64,000 nt of DNA from Roridomyces roridus (GCA_029378245.1 JARKIF010000007.1:1798001-1862000), one strand, 5' to 3'; counted from the stretch's first letter, positions 12,452 to 26,273 are shown. The notes: generated from the letters alone by a model not told the origin. Program-made: numbers and translations.

Positions 12452-12976
12452 GATTGTTCGATTCTCTGTCGGATGAACTACGACGCAACGGATGCCACGC
12501 AATTGCTCACAGACTATTGGCTGCAACTCACCAACGCGGGGCGGCGCGTCTTCTCCTTCTTGCAATCACCGAGCTGCGCCGCCGTTTCTCATGAACATAT
12601 GCCCGAATTGGTTGCTTATGTTGCTTTTCACGGCCATTCAACGCGACGATCTAATGAAACCAGATTGGGTTTATCCATAAGTATTCGTTACCCGTTCAAC
12701 TCCTCCGCGGACTACCACTTGACTACGACTAGGACAAACGGGCGGTGGAGCTCGTGTACGACAGTGCCGGGGAGAAATCACCCACTCACTGAATTTAATT
12801 CAATCCAATTCGAACCTCGCGACACGGACTTGAAGCTCGCGTCATCGTGTATATTCCCCAATCTTGCTCGTAACCACCACTCAAGTCACTGCGGAGGCTC
12901 GCTAACGACGGAGGTTACAACAAGAGGCACATTGCGAACGGAAGACCTACTGGGGACTTGGAGCGGCACGGGCCGG
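12452..12976. other. intergenic between E1 and the murA remnant, no gene seen
   Basis: About 525 bp. Open frames exist, but none has a recognisable motif or an intron pattern like the neighbouring genes. I see no second bacterial gene or operon trace here. Confidence 0.4.
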
Positions 12977-14174
<1,198 letters not shown>

Positions 14175-14628
14175 TATTGTGAATTACCAGCTGTTCGTCG
14201 CGCGTCGGCCCTTCTTTTTCACGGAGGCGGTACTTCAAACGGGCACGGTCGACCTTGCTGACGTTGCCCGTCGTCGTCCTCGGCTCTTAATCCTAAACTA
14301 CATGAAGAATGGAATGCTGGAAGCCAGATGCTACGTAACAAGGAGTATGCCGAGTATTGTCCTCTGCGGAGAATGTGGTCAAGATGGATTCCGATGGGGC
14401 AAATGAGAGGTAGACGAGCTAAGTACCGTCCTTTAAACTTTTCATGAGAGGATAAAAATAAGTCCTTCGAGAATTCATCGGTGTAGTGGAGGGTTTCCCA
14501 GTATGTGAATTCAGCTGAGTCTATTGGATTGTCTCAAATTCCTTTTGCGTGAGCAATTCCTGAAGTCGATCGGGTGGGAGTTTTGACAAGGATCAAACAA
14601 ACGCACACGCTGGTTGCTTTCACCCACC
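14175..14628. other. intergenic, no gene seen
   Basis: About 450 bp between the divergent murA remnant and kinase-like copy K1. No bacterial gene continues from murA, and no fungal protein motif is seen. Confidence 0.4.
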
Positions 14629-15865
14629 ATGGACGCGAAGCGCGAACCACCCGTATGGGATCCAAACACATCGGATAAGGAGCATCTCTACACTGATGAA
14701 CAATTCTGGGTCTAAGTTCATCCGTTCCTTTCGTCTCGCGGCTACCAGCTCCGGCCGCGTTATGATCCAGAGTGGATTCCGTCTTGGACTGTGAGGTGAA
14801 GTTCTGACGGATACGAGGATCGGCTTGCTAGCTTTCACGTTGATCGTTCTCTTTCTTTCCACTTGCCTTGGTGTTGATATTTTCTTCAGAAACGGGTTCT
14901 TGACGCCAAGCGGATCAAGGACGGCAAGAAAGTGGTGTTGAAGCGAGTCCTCACAGATGGGACGGAAATCGGGTTTTTCAAATTCCTGCATGCTCGGCGC
15001 GATGACCCGCGGAATCGAACAATCCCACTCTTAGATATTGTACGCATGCCGGACAGTCCCTGTACTGCCGAAGATTTGATCACCCTCCCTTTCATTGCCG
15101 CAACGAATTCCTGGAAGCCATGAATCAATTTCTCCAGGTAAATCTCCAGTTCTTTTGCCAGCATTTTCCTGAATTTGTTTCACCCCAGGGCTTGCAGTTC
15201 ATGCATGATCACAACACCGTTCATTTGTGAGTCTCGGTAAATTTTATGTATCGCAGAACTCAAACTCAGGCCTTTCGGGTAGCGATATCGCCCCTCAGAA
15301 TCTCGTGATGGATGAAACCAGGGTGGTTCCGGGAGGCTCGCATTTCACCAATGAGCAATCTCATACCGGATTTCCACGACGTTGGTTCGGCTGGAACATC
15401 CGATGTTCAGTCAGCCCTGTGGATTATTACTACATCGACTTCGGCCTCTCGCTATATTATGCCGATGGGAAGGACACCGCGACCACCACTGGCACTCTCC
15501 GAACGTTTCCCGACATCCCCGAGTTGTCGCTGAAGAAACCATACAACCCTTTCCTGGTCGACATATTCCAGCTTGGGTTGACCATATACAAACTGATTGA
15601 CGTACGCTGCTTCCTTCCTTTGTGGTCAATCTTACCGAAGGTCCCGCAGGATTATGTCGATCTCGAAGTCTTTCGTCCGGTTGCGGAGAGCATGACTGCC
15701 GCAGATCCAAATTCCAGGCCGAGCGCTGATGATGCGCTGGTTCATCTCCGTGAGATTGCTACTACCATACCTGCGGCTAAACTGGCCGAACAAATTTGGA
15801 GGAAGGACCTCACCCTTTGGCAAAGGTTTTCGATTGCATTTCGTGGTGGTTACACGCAGGATTAG
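14629..15865 (+). pseudogene. kinase-like protein paralogue K1, inactivated
   Basis: Copy of the intact kinase-like gene at 18998-20293, inverted relative to it. The start MDAKREPPVWDP and later blocks match: YQLRPRYDPEWIPSWTV, RDDPRNRTIP, SDIAPQNLVMDE (catalytic-loop type), DYYYIDFGLSLYY (DFG motif) and a C-terminal RPVAESM...RPSADDAL block. Two lesions are clear. FWV is followed by TAA where K3 has Asp (about 14713). About 20 bp are missing after MPDSP (about 15060), removing the segment K3 reads as WSFIAMP and breaking the frame. Introns are still recognisable. The remaining open segment 15227-15865 could be mistaken for a short gene. Confidence 0.75.
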
Positions 15866-17511
15866 CAATAAACGGTTTCATAGGGCAACTTTGTGATGAA
15901 AAATGCTGTGGAGTATTTCATCGCATTCCTCTCTGGACACCGGCTTTCGTTTGTGGCGAACCGGGACTCCGTGTTTTCCCTGTCGAGTCAGACAACGTAT
16001 TCAAGCGTGAGAACAGCGCCGAGAAGACGCACCTTGACATCAACACTGATTCCGGACTACCCTCGCGGCGTGCGCCCACAGACTGAGTGCACGAAGGAGG
16101 CGTGAACCAGCAGTGTTGTCGAACGTCCACTACTTTTTCAAAGGTCCTGGAGGATATGTATTATATGTATGTAGTCGCCATGAAAAGGCTCCAGTTGTGG
16201 GCGCCATGCGTCACACAGAGGTTTATCATGTGGAAACGAACCGTGCATAACAGTGGTAGGCACCAAGGCACATGTGCCCGTGGTGGGCCGGCAGGAAGGC
16301 CGCCCGCGGAAGAAGAACAACAACCAAGGCATCCAAATCGAGAACAAGAACGATGACTCCTACCTGGTGGCCGCGGTGGATACGAAACAAGGGCATTAGG
16401 CAGCCAATAGATTCGATTCGACGCTAAAGATTAAAATGCATGAATAGAGAGAAAGCGGCTAGTGCCGGAGTATCAAACGAGTGGCCGTGGAAAGGAATTC
16501 GATCGAGAGCAATGACTCGCCCTTTGGAGCGCCTAGATAGCTGCCTGCAGGCAGATAACATGGAGAATAGCTCTCCGAGGTCCGCCGGGACGCAGTGCTC
16601 TAGCTCTGAACGGAGTTTCTTTCCCAGAGGCGGCCTGAGTCAGATATTCGAGCCTGCGTTTCTCCATGTTTTCGAGCCATACTAGGCTATATTCGAAGCA
16701 GCCCTGAGCAGGATAGCAAGCGTACGACGCGAATTATTCTTGTCTTTTCCAGCCCTGAGATTCACCTTGCGGAAAAGTTGTCAGATTCAATGCAGATTCT
16801 CGGGTCGAGTCATGCATACAGAAAAACACCCCGGTGAGATGATTGCGCGCGAAAACGGAGACCCGGAAGATCTGGGTAGTTGGCGCCCATTCCACGCTTG
16901 CGCCACACAGAAGTCCAGCCAGCATGCGGATAAGTCTAGTCGAGAACATAGGTCACCGTTGGGCGCTGATGGTAGGATGTTAATTGCGGAGTCTATAGCG
17001 CTCCAAGAGTGCAGCAAGCCAAATCGAGCTCAGGAAAAGATGGGAAAGCGTCGCCTGCAGGCACGGAGAATCCACGGTCCATCACAAGATGTGGAAGATG
17101 AATTGGGGGAGCTCCGAGGACATAGACACGCGTTTCCAGCTGATTATGGTCCAAGAACGCGGGCACGGCGAATACCCGTCTAAGCAAGCGGAGATCGATC
17201 AAAGCCAGTAAAGGGCTGATCGGATGGGAGAGCGCGAGCGATGACTCTTTCGCAATACGGCTGCGGTAGAAAGTCAGATTGCAATTGAATCTATTGCAAG
17301 TCTATTTTTCGTGGAGCGGCCAGTGCAGCTTGCCTAGTCTCCGAGAGCCCAGCTGTTGGCCTATCGGAAGGATTGGACATGCTGTGGTGCGAGAAGAGAA
17401 AAGTCGGAGCAAGTGATTTGATACATCTGATCGCAAGCAAATTTAAACACATTCCGAGTCGGAGAGTACACTGTACAGTACACAAACAGTACATGAAATA
17501 GTCGTCAAATG
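15866..17511. other. gene-poor spacer of 1.6 kb
   Basis: Lies between the tail ends of K1 and K2, which converge. Several short open frames exist on both strands, but none shows a conserved motif, signal peptide or intron pattern. I see no terminal repeats. I call nothing here. Confidence 0.4.
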
Positions 17512-18837
17512 TTACAACTTGCGGACCGATTTACCGTTCAGCACAGAAGCCTGAGCGTCCCCCGGTTTATACAGGGGATATCTCCAGTCTTGCTTCCACC
17601 CGCCCCACAGCAGAAACGACACTTTCTGCCCGAGCCTCGTGTCCTTTTGCCACATTTGTTCTGCCAGCTTCGCCGGAGGAAGTCCAGCAGCGATGTGGCG
17701 AAGATGGGCCAACGCGTCGCCTGGGGTGGGCCGAGAGGTCGGATCTTGAGCAGTCCTGCTCTCGGCTACTGGACGAAAGTCCTCCAGCTCGACGTAGTCC
17801 TAGGATTTTGATTAGAGGAGTTGGTGTTGGTAAGCGCACGTACGTCAATGAGTTCATGCATAGTGAGCCCAAGCTGGTACACGTCGACATAAAATGGGTT
17901 GTACGGCACCGTATCGGACAGCTCGGGGATTTCAGAGAATGTCCTGAGGGTGGCCGTGTGCGTTGCCGTGTCCTTGCCGTCGGGGAAGTATAGCGAAAGG
18001 CCGAAATCTATATAATAGTATTGCACAGGCCCGACAGAACAGCGGTTTTTCCAGTAAAACCAGCGGCGCGGGAAACCAGTATGGGAGCGGTCGTCGCTGA
18101 AATCCGTGCCCTGCGGTACCACTTTACCTCTTCCATGACCAAGTTTGGGGCGCGATGTCACTAAGAGCGGAGTGTATGAGTTCTGCAGACGGCAGATGCG
18201 AGTTAGCCGCACTCACAAATGGACGACGTGGTGATCATGCATGAATTGCAATCCCTAGTTGACGAGTTAGGGCCATATAATTAGTTAATGAAAACAGCGA
18301 GCCAACCTCGAGATACTGAGTCATCGCCTCCAGATATTCGTTACGGCAATGAAATGGTGGGTAGTCGAAACTTCGGCAGTATGGCATGACGAGGAAAGAC
18401 CACGGGCTGGCATGGGGATGATATCCAGAAGGGGAATCGTGCGATTCCGCGGGTCCTCGCGCAGGGAGTCTAGATACTCGAAGCATCTGATTTCATGCCC
18501 ATCCGTGAGGACACGTTTGAGGGTGACCTTCTTGCCGTCACTAATGCGCGTGGCGTCGAGGACCCGTTTCTACCAAATATCAGTCACCGAGATTGGGATA
18601 CGCACGAGAACCATACTGACATAGAAGTTGGGGAGGTCATTCTCGTAGCCGCCGAACCGCAGTTTCACCTAGTTTCACAGTCCAGGACGGTACCCAATCG
18701 GGATGGTAACGTGGGCGTAGCTGGTACCCTTACAAGAGAAGAAATGGCTGACTGTCGACCCAGAACTCTTCCTAGTCGAAAAGGTGCTTCCTGCGGGGCT
18801 TGTCAAAGTCTCGTGTCGGGGGCTCGATGTCCGTCAT
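17512..18837 (-). pseudogene. kinase-like protein paralogue K2, inactivated
   Basis: Tandem neighbour of K3 on the same strand, reading from ATG at 18837 (MTDIEPPTRDFDKPRRKHLF). Two in-frame stops occur within the first 40 codons, one just after KHLFD and one where K3 reads SQGYQLRPRY. A 1-nt deletion at the DIAPQN catalytic-loop motif (about 18147) turns it into APQTWSW. Downstream blocks are well kept: HTGFPRRWFYWKNRCS, QYYYIDFGLSLYF, VDVYQLGLTMHELID and a C-terminal GGWKQDWRYPL. Good conservation with three breaks suggests a recent loss. Confidence 0.75.
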
Positions 18838-18997
18838 GGTGGTCGAGAATCGAAGTGTTGATCAGTTTGTCCTTGTGGGTGCCAAAAGTTGGCTGATCAA
18901 CCAAGTCTGCTCAAAACTTGAGCTCGGCATCTGTACTAGAGGAAAGTTCCGATGTACACAGGCTTGTAACAAGTAAAAATCAAATACAGGAGTTCGT

Positions 18998-20293
18998 TCA
19001 AATATTATCAGCTGGAAGCGACATATCCGAGATCTCCGCCGAATATCTCCAGTCTTGTCTATACCCACCGCAGAACAGAAAACAAATCTTCTGCCAGAGC
19101 CTCACATCCCTCCTCCACATCCGTTCCGCGAGCTTCTCCAGCGGAATCTCGGCGGCGATGCGGTGCAAATGTGCCAAGGCATTTGCAGCGGTGGGCCGAG
19201 ATTTCGGGTCGCGCGCAGTCATGCTCTCAGCTACTGGACGAAAAGGTCCGAGCTCGACGTAGTCCTGTGGAAATTCCGTTCAAAAGGTCTACGATAGGTA
19301 GCGGTACACATACGTCGATCAATTTGTGCATAGTGAGTCCGAGTTGGTATATGTCGACGAAGAAGGGGTTATAGGGCACTGTCCGGGACAGTTCGGGAAT
19401 GTTAGGGAATGTTCTGAGGGTGGCTGCAATTGAAGCGGTGTCCTTCCCATCCGGGTAGTACAACGAGAGGCCGAAATCTATGTAATAATATTCCACTGGT
19501 CTCACCGAACAACGATTCTTCCAGTATAACCAGCGGCGCGGGAAGCCGGTATGGGAGCGGTCATCGCTCAAGTGTGAACCATACGGAACGACCTTGGCTT
19601 CCTCCATGACCAGATTTTGGGGCGCGATGTCACTGAGAGCGAAGAGCATGAACTTGATGGACTTCCAAATTGTTCTTGACTCACAAGTGGACAACATTGT
19701 GGTCGTGCATGAATTGCAAGCCCTATGTGACAAGTCAGAGCCGGCGCATAGTGAGAAAAAAGAAAGTCAACCTCGAGAAACTGAGTCATGGCATCCAAGA
19801 ACTCATTGCGACAATGAAATGGGGGGTAGTCGAATCTTCGGCAGTATGGCATGGCGATAAATGACCATAGACTGTCCGGCATGTTGATGATATCTAGAAT
19901 GGGGATGGTGCGATTTCGTGGGTCGTCCCGTAAGGAGTCCAGATGCTTGAAGACTCTGATTTCCTTTCCGTCGGTGTGGACGCACTTCAGGATAACCTTG
20001 CTGCCGTCACTGAGGCGTGTGGCGTCAAGAACCCATTCCTGCCAAAGATTAAGCACGGGAGTGAGAACACGCAGAGAACTAACAAAGAGATTCCAAAGGT
20101 CGTCTTCGTAATTACCATCGAGCCTCTGCTTCACGGTCCAGGAGGGTATCCAATCGGGATGGTAACGCGGACGTAGTTGGTACCCCTGCGAGAGAAGAAA
20201 GGGCTGGCAGTCGACCCAGAAGTCTTCGTTTGCAAACAGATGTTTTCTTCGGGGCTTGCTAGGGTCTCGTGCCGGGGGGCGAAAGTCCGTCAT
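18998..20293 (-). CDS. protein-kinase-like fold protein K3 (intact paralogue)
   Basis: ATG at 20293 opens MTDFRPPARDPSKPRRKHLF. The protein carries kinase-fold landmarks: an N-lobe VILKCVHTDGKEIRVF with a possible ATP-binding Lys, hinge-like MPYCRRFDYPPFHCRNEF, catalytic loop HDHNVVHLDIAPQNLVMEE (the H-x-D-x5-N pattern), YYYIDFGLSLYY as DFG, and an alphaC-terminal block MTARDPKSRPTAANALAHLH. At least three introns of about 50 bp split it: near 19780 (after QFLE), between HNVVHL and DIAPQN, and after KLID. Related proteins are common and multicopy in mushroom genomes, often without a known substrate. The one intact member of three local copies. Whether it phosphorylates anything cannot be told. 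The intron after IPSWTV is unsettled. Confidence 0.7.
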
Positions 20294-20734
20294 GGTGGTC
20301 GTGAATCAACAGCTGTTTGTTGATCACTGTCAGCTTGTTGTTGTGGGCGCAAATTCCCACCGATCGTTCTTCCTCTTTTGCCCTACTCAGATCTGGGTCT
20401 CAGGCTTTATTGCGCTATCCTCCGATTTCCACGTTTTTTCTCATGAGATCTCTCCGACTCTGTCACTCGGCTCCGTCGCAAGAACCAAAAAGATATAAAA
20501 CTGGGTGTTTTGATACCACGGCACCAGACTACCACTGCTACAGCGTCGCCAAATGTCCTCAATCTTTGGAACCCTTGGCGTACGCTCAATCCAATATGCA
20601 TATACCCCGCAGTCCCTCACACCTCATAGATCGACATCTCTGGCAAACTTTCTGATGCAGAGTACACAACCCTGTACCGACAGGCCGACTACTACATCAA
20701 GACAATTATTTCGACAGAGCAAGACCACACACTA

Positions 20735-21819
20735 ATGGCCGATACCGTCGAGGAGGTCGAGAAGTGAGCCATATGAGCTATTGCACGCCAACTAGACGAC
20801 TTACTTTGTCATAGATTTTTGGCCGAGTTCCACGACAGTGAACCTTCCGTCAAGAAATGGTTCTACGACCTCATGCAGGGGCAAACGGCCAGCTCCAAGG
20901 CTTCTCGGAGACTCAAAGACCTCTGGAGAACATACAAGGTAATGATGATCCACTTCTTCCTGGTCCGGCCGACGAGACTGATACTTTCAAGGCCAAGTCC
21001 AGGATTTCTGCGTGCGTCCACAACTAGTATCACAATATATCTGGGTGGCTAAAGTATTTTCAGGCAAGAACGCGCTCAGCGGGGGAGGCAGCAGCCGCAG
21101 GCTGCTCTGACGCCGTGAGTTCTCCGCTTCTACAGTTTCTACAGTCGCTATGTTCGCTGACTGCACTTGACGACAGTCCTCGGTCCAGTGTCATGCCCAT
21201 TCCCGCACCCAGGCACCGCTCCGTCCAAAACTTTGGACCTGTCCCTGCCAACGTCGGACATTCCTCCGTGCACAGTTCTGTTAGCTCAGGCAGCAACATC
21301 TTCCACTTCGATCCTCGCCAAGCCAGGCAAGTACCGCTTCGTAGCTCGCACCCTTACTCAAGAGGTTGACGCGCCGAATAGCGTCCAATCTCTTCAGCAA
21401 ATGCCTGTGATGCCTCCGCAATCTAGGTCGGTCCCACCTTTCTGCGGCTTTGTCTATGGCACTGACCGAGTCGAATTAGCATGGCGCGTGGGCCCGGGGC
21501 GTACAACCCGCCCAATCTCCTGCCCGGAGTGCTTGGCTACGACCCTGCGGGACAAGCCCTGACTCGCGGCCAAGGGGGATATCAAGTCGCTCCTTTAGCT
21601 CATCCCGCAAGCCATCCTCAGCACGCATACCATCAGCAAGCTCATCCCAACCCCCACGGGCACCAGCAGGCCCAGTACGCTGGTGGCTCTGCTCAGCCTC
21701 ACAATCAGGCCGGCCCCAGCAACTACAACAATCCTCAAGGCGGGCCTCCTCAAGGCGGGCCTGCTCAATTCTACATCCAGCCCGATAGTAATCCGAGCTC
21801 CTGGAACGGTTATTATTGA
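20735..21819 (+). CDS. hypothetical low-complexity protein with a 20-nt micro-exon
   Basis: My model joins 20735-20763, 20815-20938, 20992-21011, 21064-21114, 21177-21330, 21365-21426 and 21480-21819, giving 259 residues in one frame. The N-terminus MADTVEEVEKFLAEFHDSEP...KKWFYDLMQ is helical and charged. The middle is S/P rich (PRSSVMPIPAPRHRSV). The C-terminus is rich in Gln, Asn, Gly, Pro and His (NNPQGGPPQGGPAQFY) and ends SNPSSWNGYY. The third exon is only 20 nt (AKSRIS plus part of a codon). Without it the downstream frame is wrong, which supports it. I do not recognise a family; the tail looks disordered, of the kind found in RNA-binding or transcription proteins. Confidence 0.6.
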
Positions 21820-22521
21820 GCGCTGTGGCGTGTCGCGTTCGTTTTCCATCTGTCCTACCCCTCCTCCTACCTAGCACCTCACATTCCCCTACCCCTACAT
21901 GACCACTTTACGAATTTCCCTCTACATGCTAGTCCTGTACCCCCAGTCTGTCTGTAACCAGCGTGTTTCTTGGAATTGTTGTACGATGATCGTCAATGTA
22001 TTCCTTATTGTCCGACTACACAGGTTATTGGCTTGAGATACGCATGTAGTACGCCGAACGAAGTTGTCATAATCAACGTCCTGCGCCGGCACCTGTCATC
22101 CTGAGCATGCAGTTACCCATCGACGAGCTCGCTCGCAAACCCACCCTGTGCAGGAATGCGGCCATCGTCCCTACAGCCGAGCAAGAGCGGAAAAGTCACC
22201 CTCTCCGCCGGCGAGAGTTCTACGCCTTGTTCCAGCACGAAGACGAGGGGTGTTGGCTGGAAGTTGAGGGAAGTTGACCAACGTCCAAAGCATGCGTCGA
22301 TTTCAGGGAGGATTCGGACTCGGAGGTGCCCAGTGTTCCACAAGAGTTGCAACTTGAAGAATGAGATTCTCGAGACCGCCTCCAAGATGCCGGAGAGAAA
22401 TAGGGTGGTTTCATCAAGGGGGGTTGGGCTCCAAAGAGAAAGCGTGTTGTTGATGACGGTGAAGAGCAAAGTGTCGTGTCACACTCTTGTCACACTCGAA
22501 AAACTTTTGCACCTCTCCAAA
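21820..22521. other. intergenic and MAM33 promoter region
   Basis: About 700 bp. It holds two overlapping open frames of uncertain reality: a 118-codon frame on the minus strand (22113-22469) and a short plus-strand frame from 22107 (MQLPIDELARKPTLC...). Neither has a recognisable motif. The stretch just before 22522 must contain the MAM33 promoter. Confidence 0.35.
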
Positions 22522-23589
22522 ATGTCTGCCCTCCGCGTCGCCCGCCAGCTTGCGACATGCAGCCGCGTTCGCTTCACAGCGGCGGCCCTGCGCACCTCTA
22601 GGACAACCCTCCTCCGGCCCAGCAGCTCTCGGGCCTTCTCCGTCTCTCCGCGGTCCCTCGCAGGCGCGACCAGCGCTGGTCAGTTGCAGCTTCGGCCCTC
22701 GACTCGCACTTACACCGCTACAAACAGGTCTCGCGGAGAAGCTAGATGAAGAGCTCAAGTACGAATTGGAGAACAAGGAGGAGGAGCTACCGGCCTTTTT
22801 GACCGAGTTCTATGGGGATGGCGTCTGGGAGGTCAGTCGAGCGTCCAGCATGACTCCGACCCGGCTCACTGACAGCCACTCAGCTGAAAGACACCCCCGG
22901 TAACGAGGAGGTCTTCCTGACACGTAAATTCGGGGACGAAACGTGCGTTTTAAGCATCAGTGTCGGGAAAACATCTCATGCATTCATCGCAGCATCCGCG
23001 TTATGTTCTCTATCGACGACCTGCACAATATCGAGGAGGAAGAGGAGCTTGAGGACGAGGATCAAGCCGAGAAACCTGAGCCTGCACCGGAATTCCGCTT
23101 GTCGGTGTCGATATCCAAGGTGCGTCCCCGTATTCTCGTTTCGAAAAGAAACGAAATTCTACCATACAGCCCACACACCCCGCGGCGCTGAGCTTTGACA
23201 TCTACTGCTCCGACGGCATGCTCGAGACGTCGAACGTCTCGTTCTTCCAAACCACCAAAATCGGGCAAGAGCTCTCGATCGAGAGCGACTTTGCCCGGAG
23301 GAAACTGTACCCAGGGCCTCTCGTGCGTTTTCCTCCCCATCCATGATCTCTCCGCTGACGAGTGCCGTAGTTTGAGATGCTCGATCAGGGACTGCAAGAC
23401 AACTTTACCCAGTTCCTCCAGGAGCGCGGCATCAACGAGTCTCTCACACTATTTGTCGGCGAGTATTCGAAGCACAAGGAGCAGAATGTATGCCGTCTTG
23501 CATTCTCTTTGCGTGTTCTTACTGAGTCGTCAACTTTGCAGGAATACGTCCAGTGGTTGGACAATGTTGGCAAGTTCATCAAGGCTTGA
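22522..23589 (+). CDS. MAM33: mitochondrial acidic matrix protein, MAM33/p32 family
   Basis: Homologue of yeast Mam33 and human p32/C1QBP, an acidic trimeric matrix protein linked to mitochondrial translation and respiratory assembly. ATG at 22522 starts a Ser/Arg-rich presequence (MSALRVARQLATCSRVRFTA) typical of matrix import. The first intron splits a Gly codon so that SA joins GLAEKLDEELKYELENKEEE. Later exons give LPAFLTEFYGDGVWE, VMFSIDDLHN, the acid run EEEEELEDEDQAE, FDIYCSDGMLETSNVSFFQT, YPGPLFEMLDQGLQDNFTQF and EYVQWLDNVGKFIKA-stop. All signature blocks of the family are present and no lesion is seen. Five or more exons. Confidence 0.93.
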
Positions 23590-23758
23590 AAAGAGTCGGA
23601 CGGACGGACGGCGCACAGTGCTTGTATTTCTAGCGCATAGATGTATAGTAATATCCTACATAATCCAACTACCACTTCTCTCGCCAAGACCATCATGATC
23701 ACATCTCAGCAATGAGCGCGCCGACGGCGATACGTTGTCGCCTTTCCTCACGGCTGTC

Positions 23759-26010
23759 ATGGCGCGAAACCGCTCCCTCCACGTCGCCAGTATCGGTCTT
23801 CAATGCCTCGTTCTTCTTGCCTTCTTCAGGAGCCATTGCAATGCCCAGTGTGACTCTGTTGCCCGACAGCAGAAGGATGAATTCTCTTGGGAGAAGGTGG
23901 TTACTCGCGCAGCTTTTTTTATGTGACTTACAGCGCGTAGATTGTCCCGACCGAAGATCTAATCTGGCACGACTGTTACTCGGGGCACCAGTGTGCGCGT
24001 TTGAAGGTTGGTTCGTTGCTCGTGCGAGTTCCACGGCTGACTTGCTCTAGGTCCCCCTGGACTACGCTCACCCCGACTCGGACTCGAGATCCGCAGCCAT
24101 AGCTCTACGCCGCATCCACTCGGTCGTTCCACACGATTCACCCGAGTACCGGGGTCCCATTCTCATCAACCCAGGTGGACCAGGCGGCTCGGGCGTCGAT
24201 GCGGTGGGTGGATTCGGCGGTAGTCTGCCTGGGATCGTAGGGCCGCAGTTCGATATTCTGGGTTTCGATCCTCGCGGTGCGTTGAACCTCCTTGTTCGAT
24301 TCGTTATTCCAGATATTAAATTCAACCTCTGGACGCAGGAATCAGCCGCTCCACCCCGCGGGTCTCGTTCTTTGAATCTCGGGCCGAAAGAGCGTTCTGG
24401 AAGCCCAACGTACCGATTAATATGAACGCCTCTGCGGATGCATTTGCGCGACAGTGGGCATACGCCCAGCTTCAAGGACAGCTTGCGGGCGAGCGCGATG
24501 ACGGGAGCTTGCGGTTCATTAATACGGACTATACTGCCCGCGATATGATGAGGATTGTCGAGGCGCATGGCAGGGATAGGCTGCTTTATTGGGGGTTCTC
24601 GTATGGAACTACGCTTGGGGCGACTTTTGCTTCGATCTTCCCGGTGAGTGATCTAGACTTGACTGAAGCGTGGACTAACACCACAAGGACAACGTCGAAA
24701 GACTCATCATTGACGGGAACATGGACCCGGCGTACTTTGAAAGTATGTAAAAGGTCCTTCATTGCGGGAAATACAGTTAATCTAGTTTACCAGACCAGTG
24801 GGGAGACACTCTCATCGACACGGAAACAGGATGGTTATCCTTCATTGAGGGTTGCGTTGCCGCAGGCCCCTCCGGATGTGCGTTCTACTCCCCCTCTCTA
24901 GTAGAGATGAAGGAGAAGGTGAACCGCTTGTATGCTTCCATCCGCGCCCGCCCTGTCCCCGTGAGGACCGACACTTCGTACGGCCTCGTCGACTATGGGA
25001 TGCTCCGAAGGGTGATGTTTTTCGCGCTCTATTCTCCGTACCGCGCATTCCCGCTCCTCGCTCAAGCACTAGCTGATTTGGACGCGGGCGACGGGACGGC
25101 GGTGTTCAAAATGGCGGAATCGGGGCCCCTCTCAAGCCCACCCTTCCAGTGCGAGTGCGATCCATCTCAACACATATTTGATTCCATCGAAGAGGCGGGT
25201 ATTGCTGTGATATGCAATGACGGGAAGCGTTTCACGGCGTCGTATAAGGAGGCTTTGGAGGAGCATCTCAATATGAGCGCAACCTCGAGTTGGTATGAGT
25301 TAGAGGGTCCCGTACGGTTTGAGTGCTCGTGGGTTTTAAATTCTGAGCCTGATATCCGTCTGATACATTTGTAGAACTTGGCCGGAGTATCCGAAGGAGA
25401 CCTTTCAGGGTGCGGCGTCTGATTCATTGTGTACGGGACCTCACGCTAATTCCAGGGCCAATGGGCGGCAATACGAGCTTTCCGCTCTTGGTAATCGGAA
25501 ACACCGCTGGTGAGTTCAGGCTATCTCAGTCGTTGGTCATAAGTTGATGTGCCCAGATCCCGTCTGTCCTTTGTGGGCGTACGTGCCTACTCGACTCTTG
25601 ACCGCAATCAGCTAATCACCAATAGCTCGCACAAAATGTCTAATGTCTTCCCTGGCTCCGTCGTCCTGACACAAGATTCACCCGGGGTACGAAACGCTTG
25701 CTCACCCGAAAAAAACATCCAAACTCAGTCGTTTCTTTAGCATTGTTCCGTCTCTGCACCGTCCATCTGCACGCAAAAATATGTCCGAGAGTACTTTATC
25801 AACGACACGCTCCCTCCGCTTGGGACGGTCTGTCCTGTTATTGGGTCTCCGTTCCCCCCTATTAATCCAGGCGTGGCCACGAATTCGGATTCGGAGGCGC
25901 AGATGGTACTCGCTGGGATGTCTGCAGTCGATCGAGAAATTTGGGACTCGGTGAACGAGTTGGCGATGAAGACCTTTGTTGTACCGTTCAAGCTTGGTGG
26001 GATGCGTTGA
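23759..26010 (+). CDS. secreted alpha/beta-hydrolase of the TAP-like (S33-type) peptidase family, copy A
   Basis: Probable extracellular aminopeptidase/esterase of the tripeptidyl-aminopeptidase-like group. ATG at 23759 starts a signal-type N-terminus (MARNRSLHVASIGLQCLVLL), then FSWEKV and, across an intron, IVPTEDLIWHDCYSGHQCAR, a family hallmark. Further blocks: oxyanion region NPGGPGGSG, nucleophile elbow YWGFSYGTTLG (Ser in G-x-S-x-G), ERLIIDGNMDP, then the C-terminal TAP-like part with VIGNTADPVCPLW (acid residue) and a His just after an intron in HCSVSAPS. About nine introns. Stop is at 26008-26010 after FKLGGMR. Apparently intact. The catalytic triad assignment is by position in the family. 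Substrate is unknown. Confidence 0.85.
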
Positions 26011-26075
26011 TATTTTCTTGTATTCCAAGTATGTATCTCGGAAAACCCTCCCCATCCAATGATCGCTGTATCCAA

Positions 26076-26258
26076 CTACGCAAAGTGTTCAGAGATTTTC
26101 CCCTGACGCTCAATTCCCTCGAGCTCCCACGGAGATTCTTTGGGAACCACGTACTCCACACCAACCTGTACCCCGACGGCATGGAAGGCATCGAAATCCG
26201 GTGTTCCGTGCTCTTCCTGGTACTGATTTTCAAAATGAATCCCCAAACGCTCGAACAC
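26076..26258 (-). pseudogene. C-terminal remnant of an F-box gene (copy A)
   Basis: About 60 codons (FENQYQEEHGTPDFDAFHAV, VQVGV and KESPW) match the last part of the complete F-box gene at 31401-32972, which reads YQYQEEHGTPHFDALHALG. Everything upstream, including the F-box, is missing; the sequence passes directly to the 3' end of the copy A P450. It is a deletion product of the tandem duplication. Confidence 0.75.
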
Positions 26259-26273
26259 GGGCTTATAAAGAAA

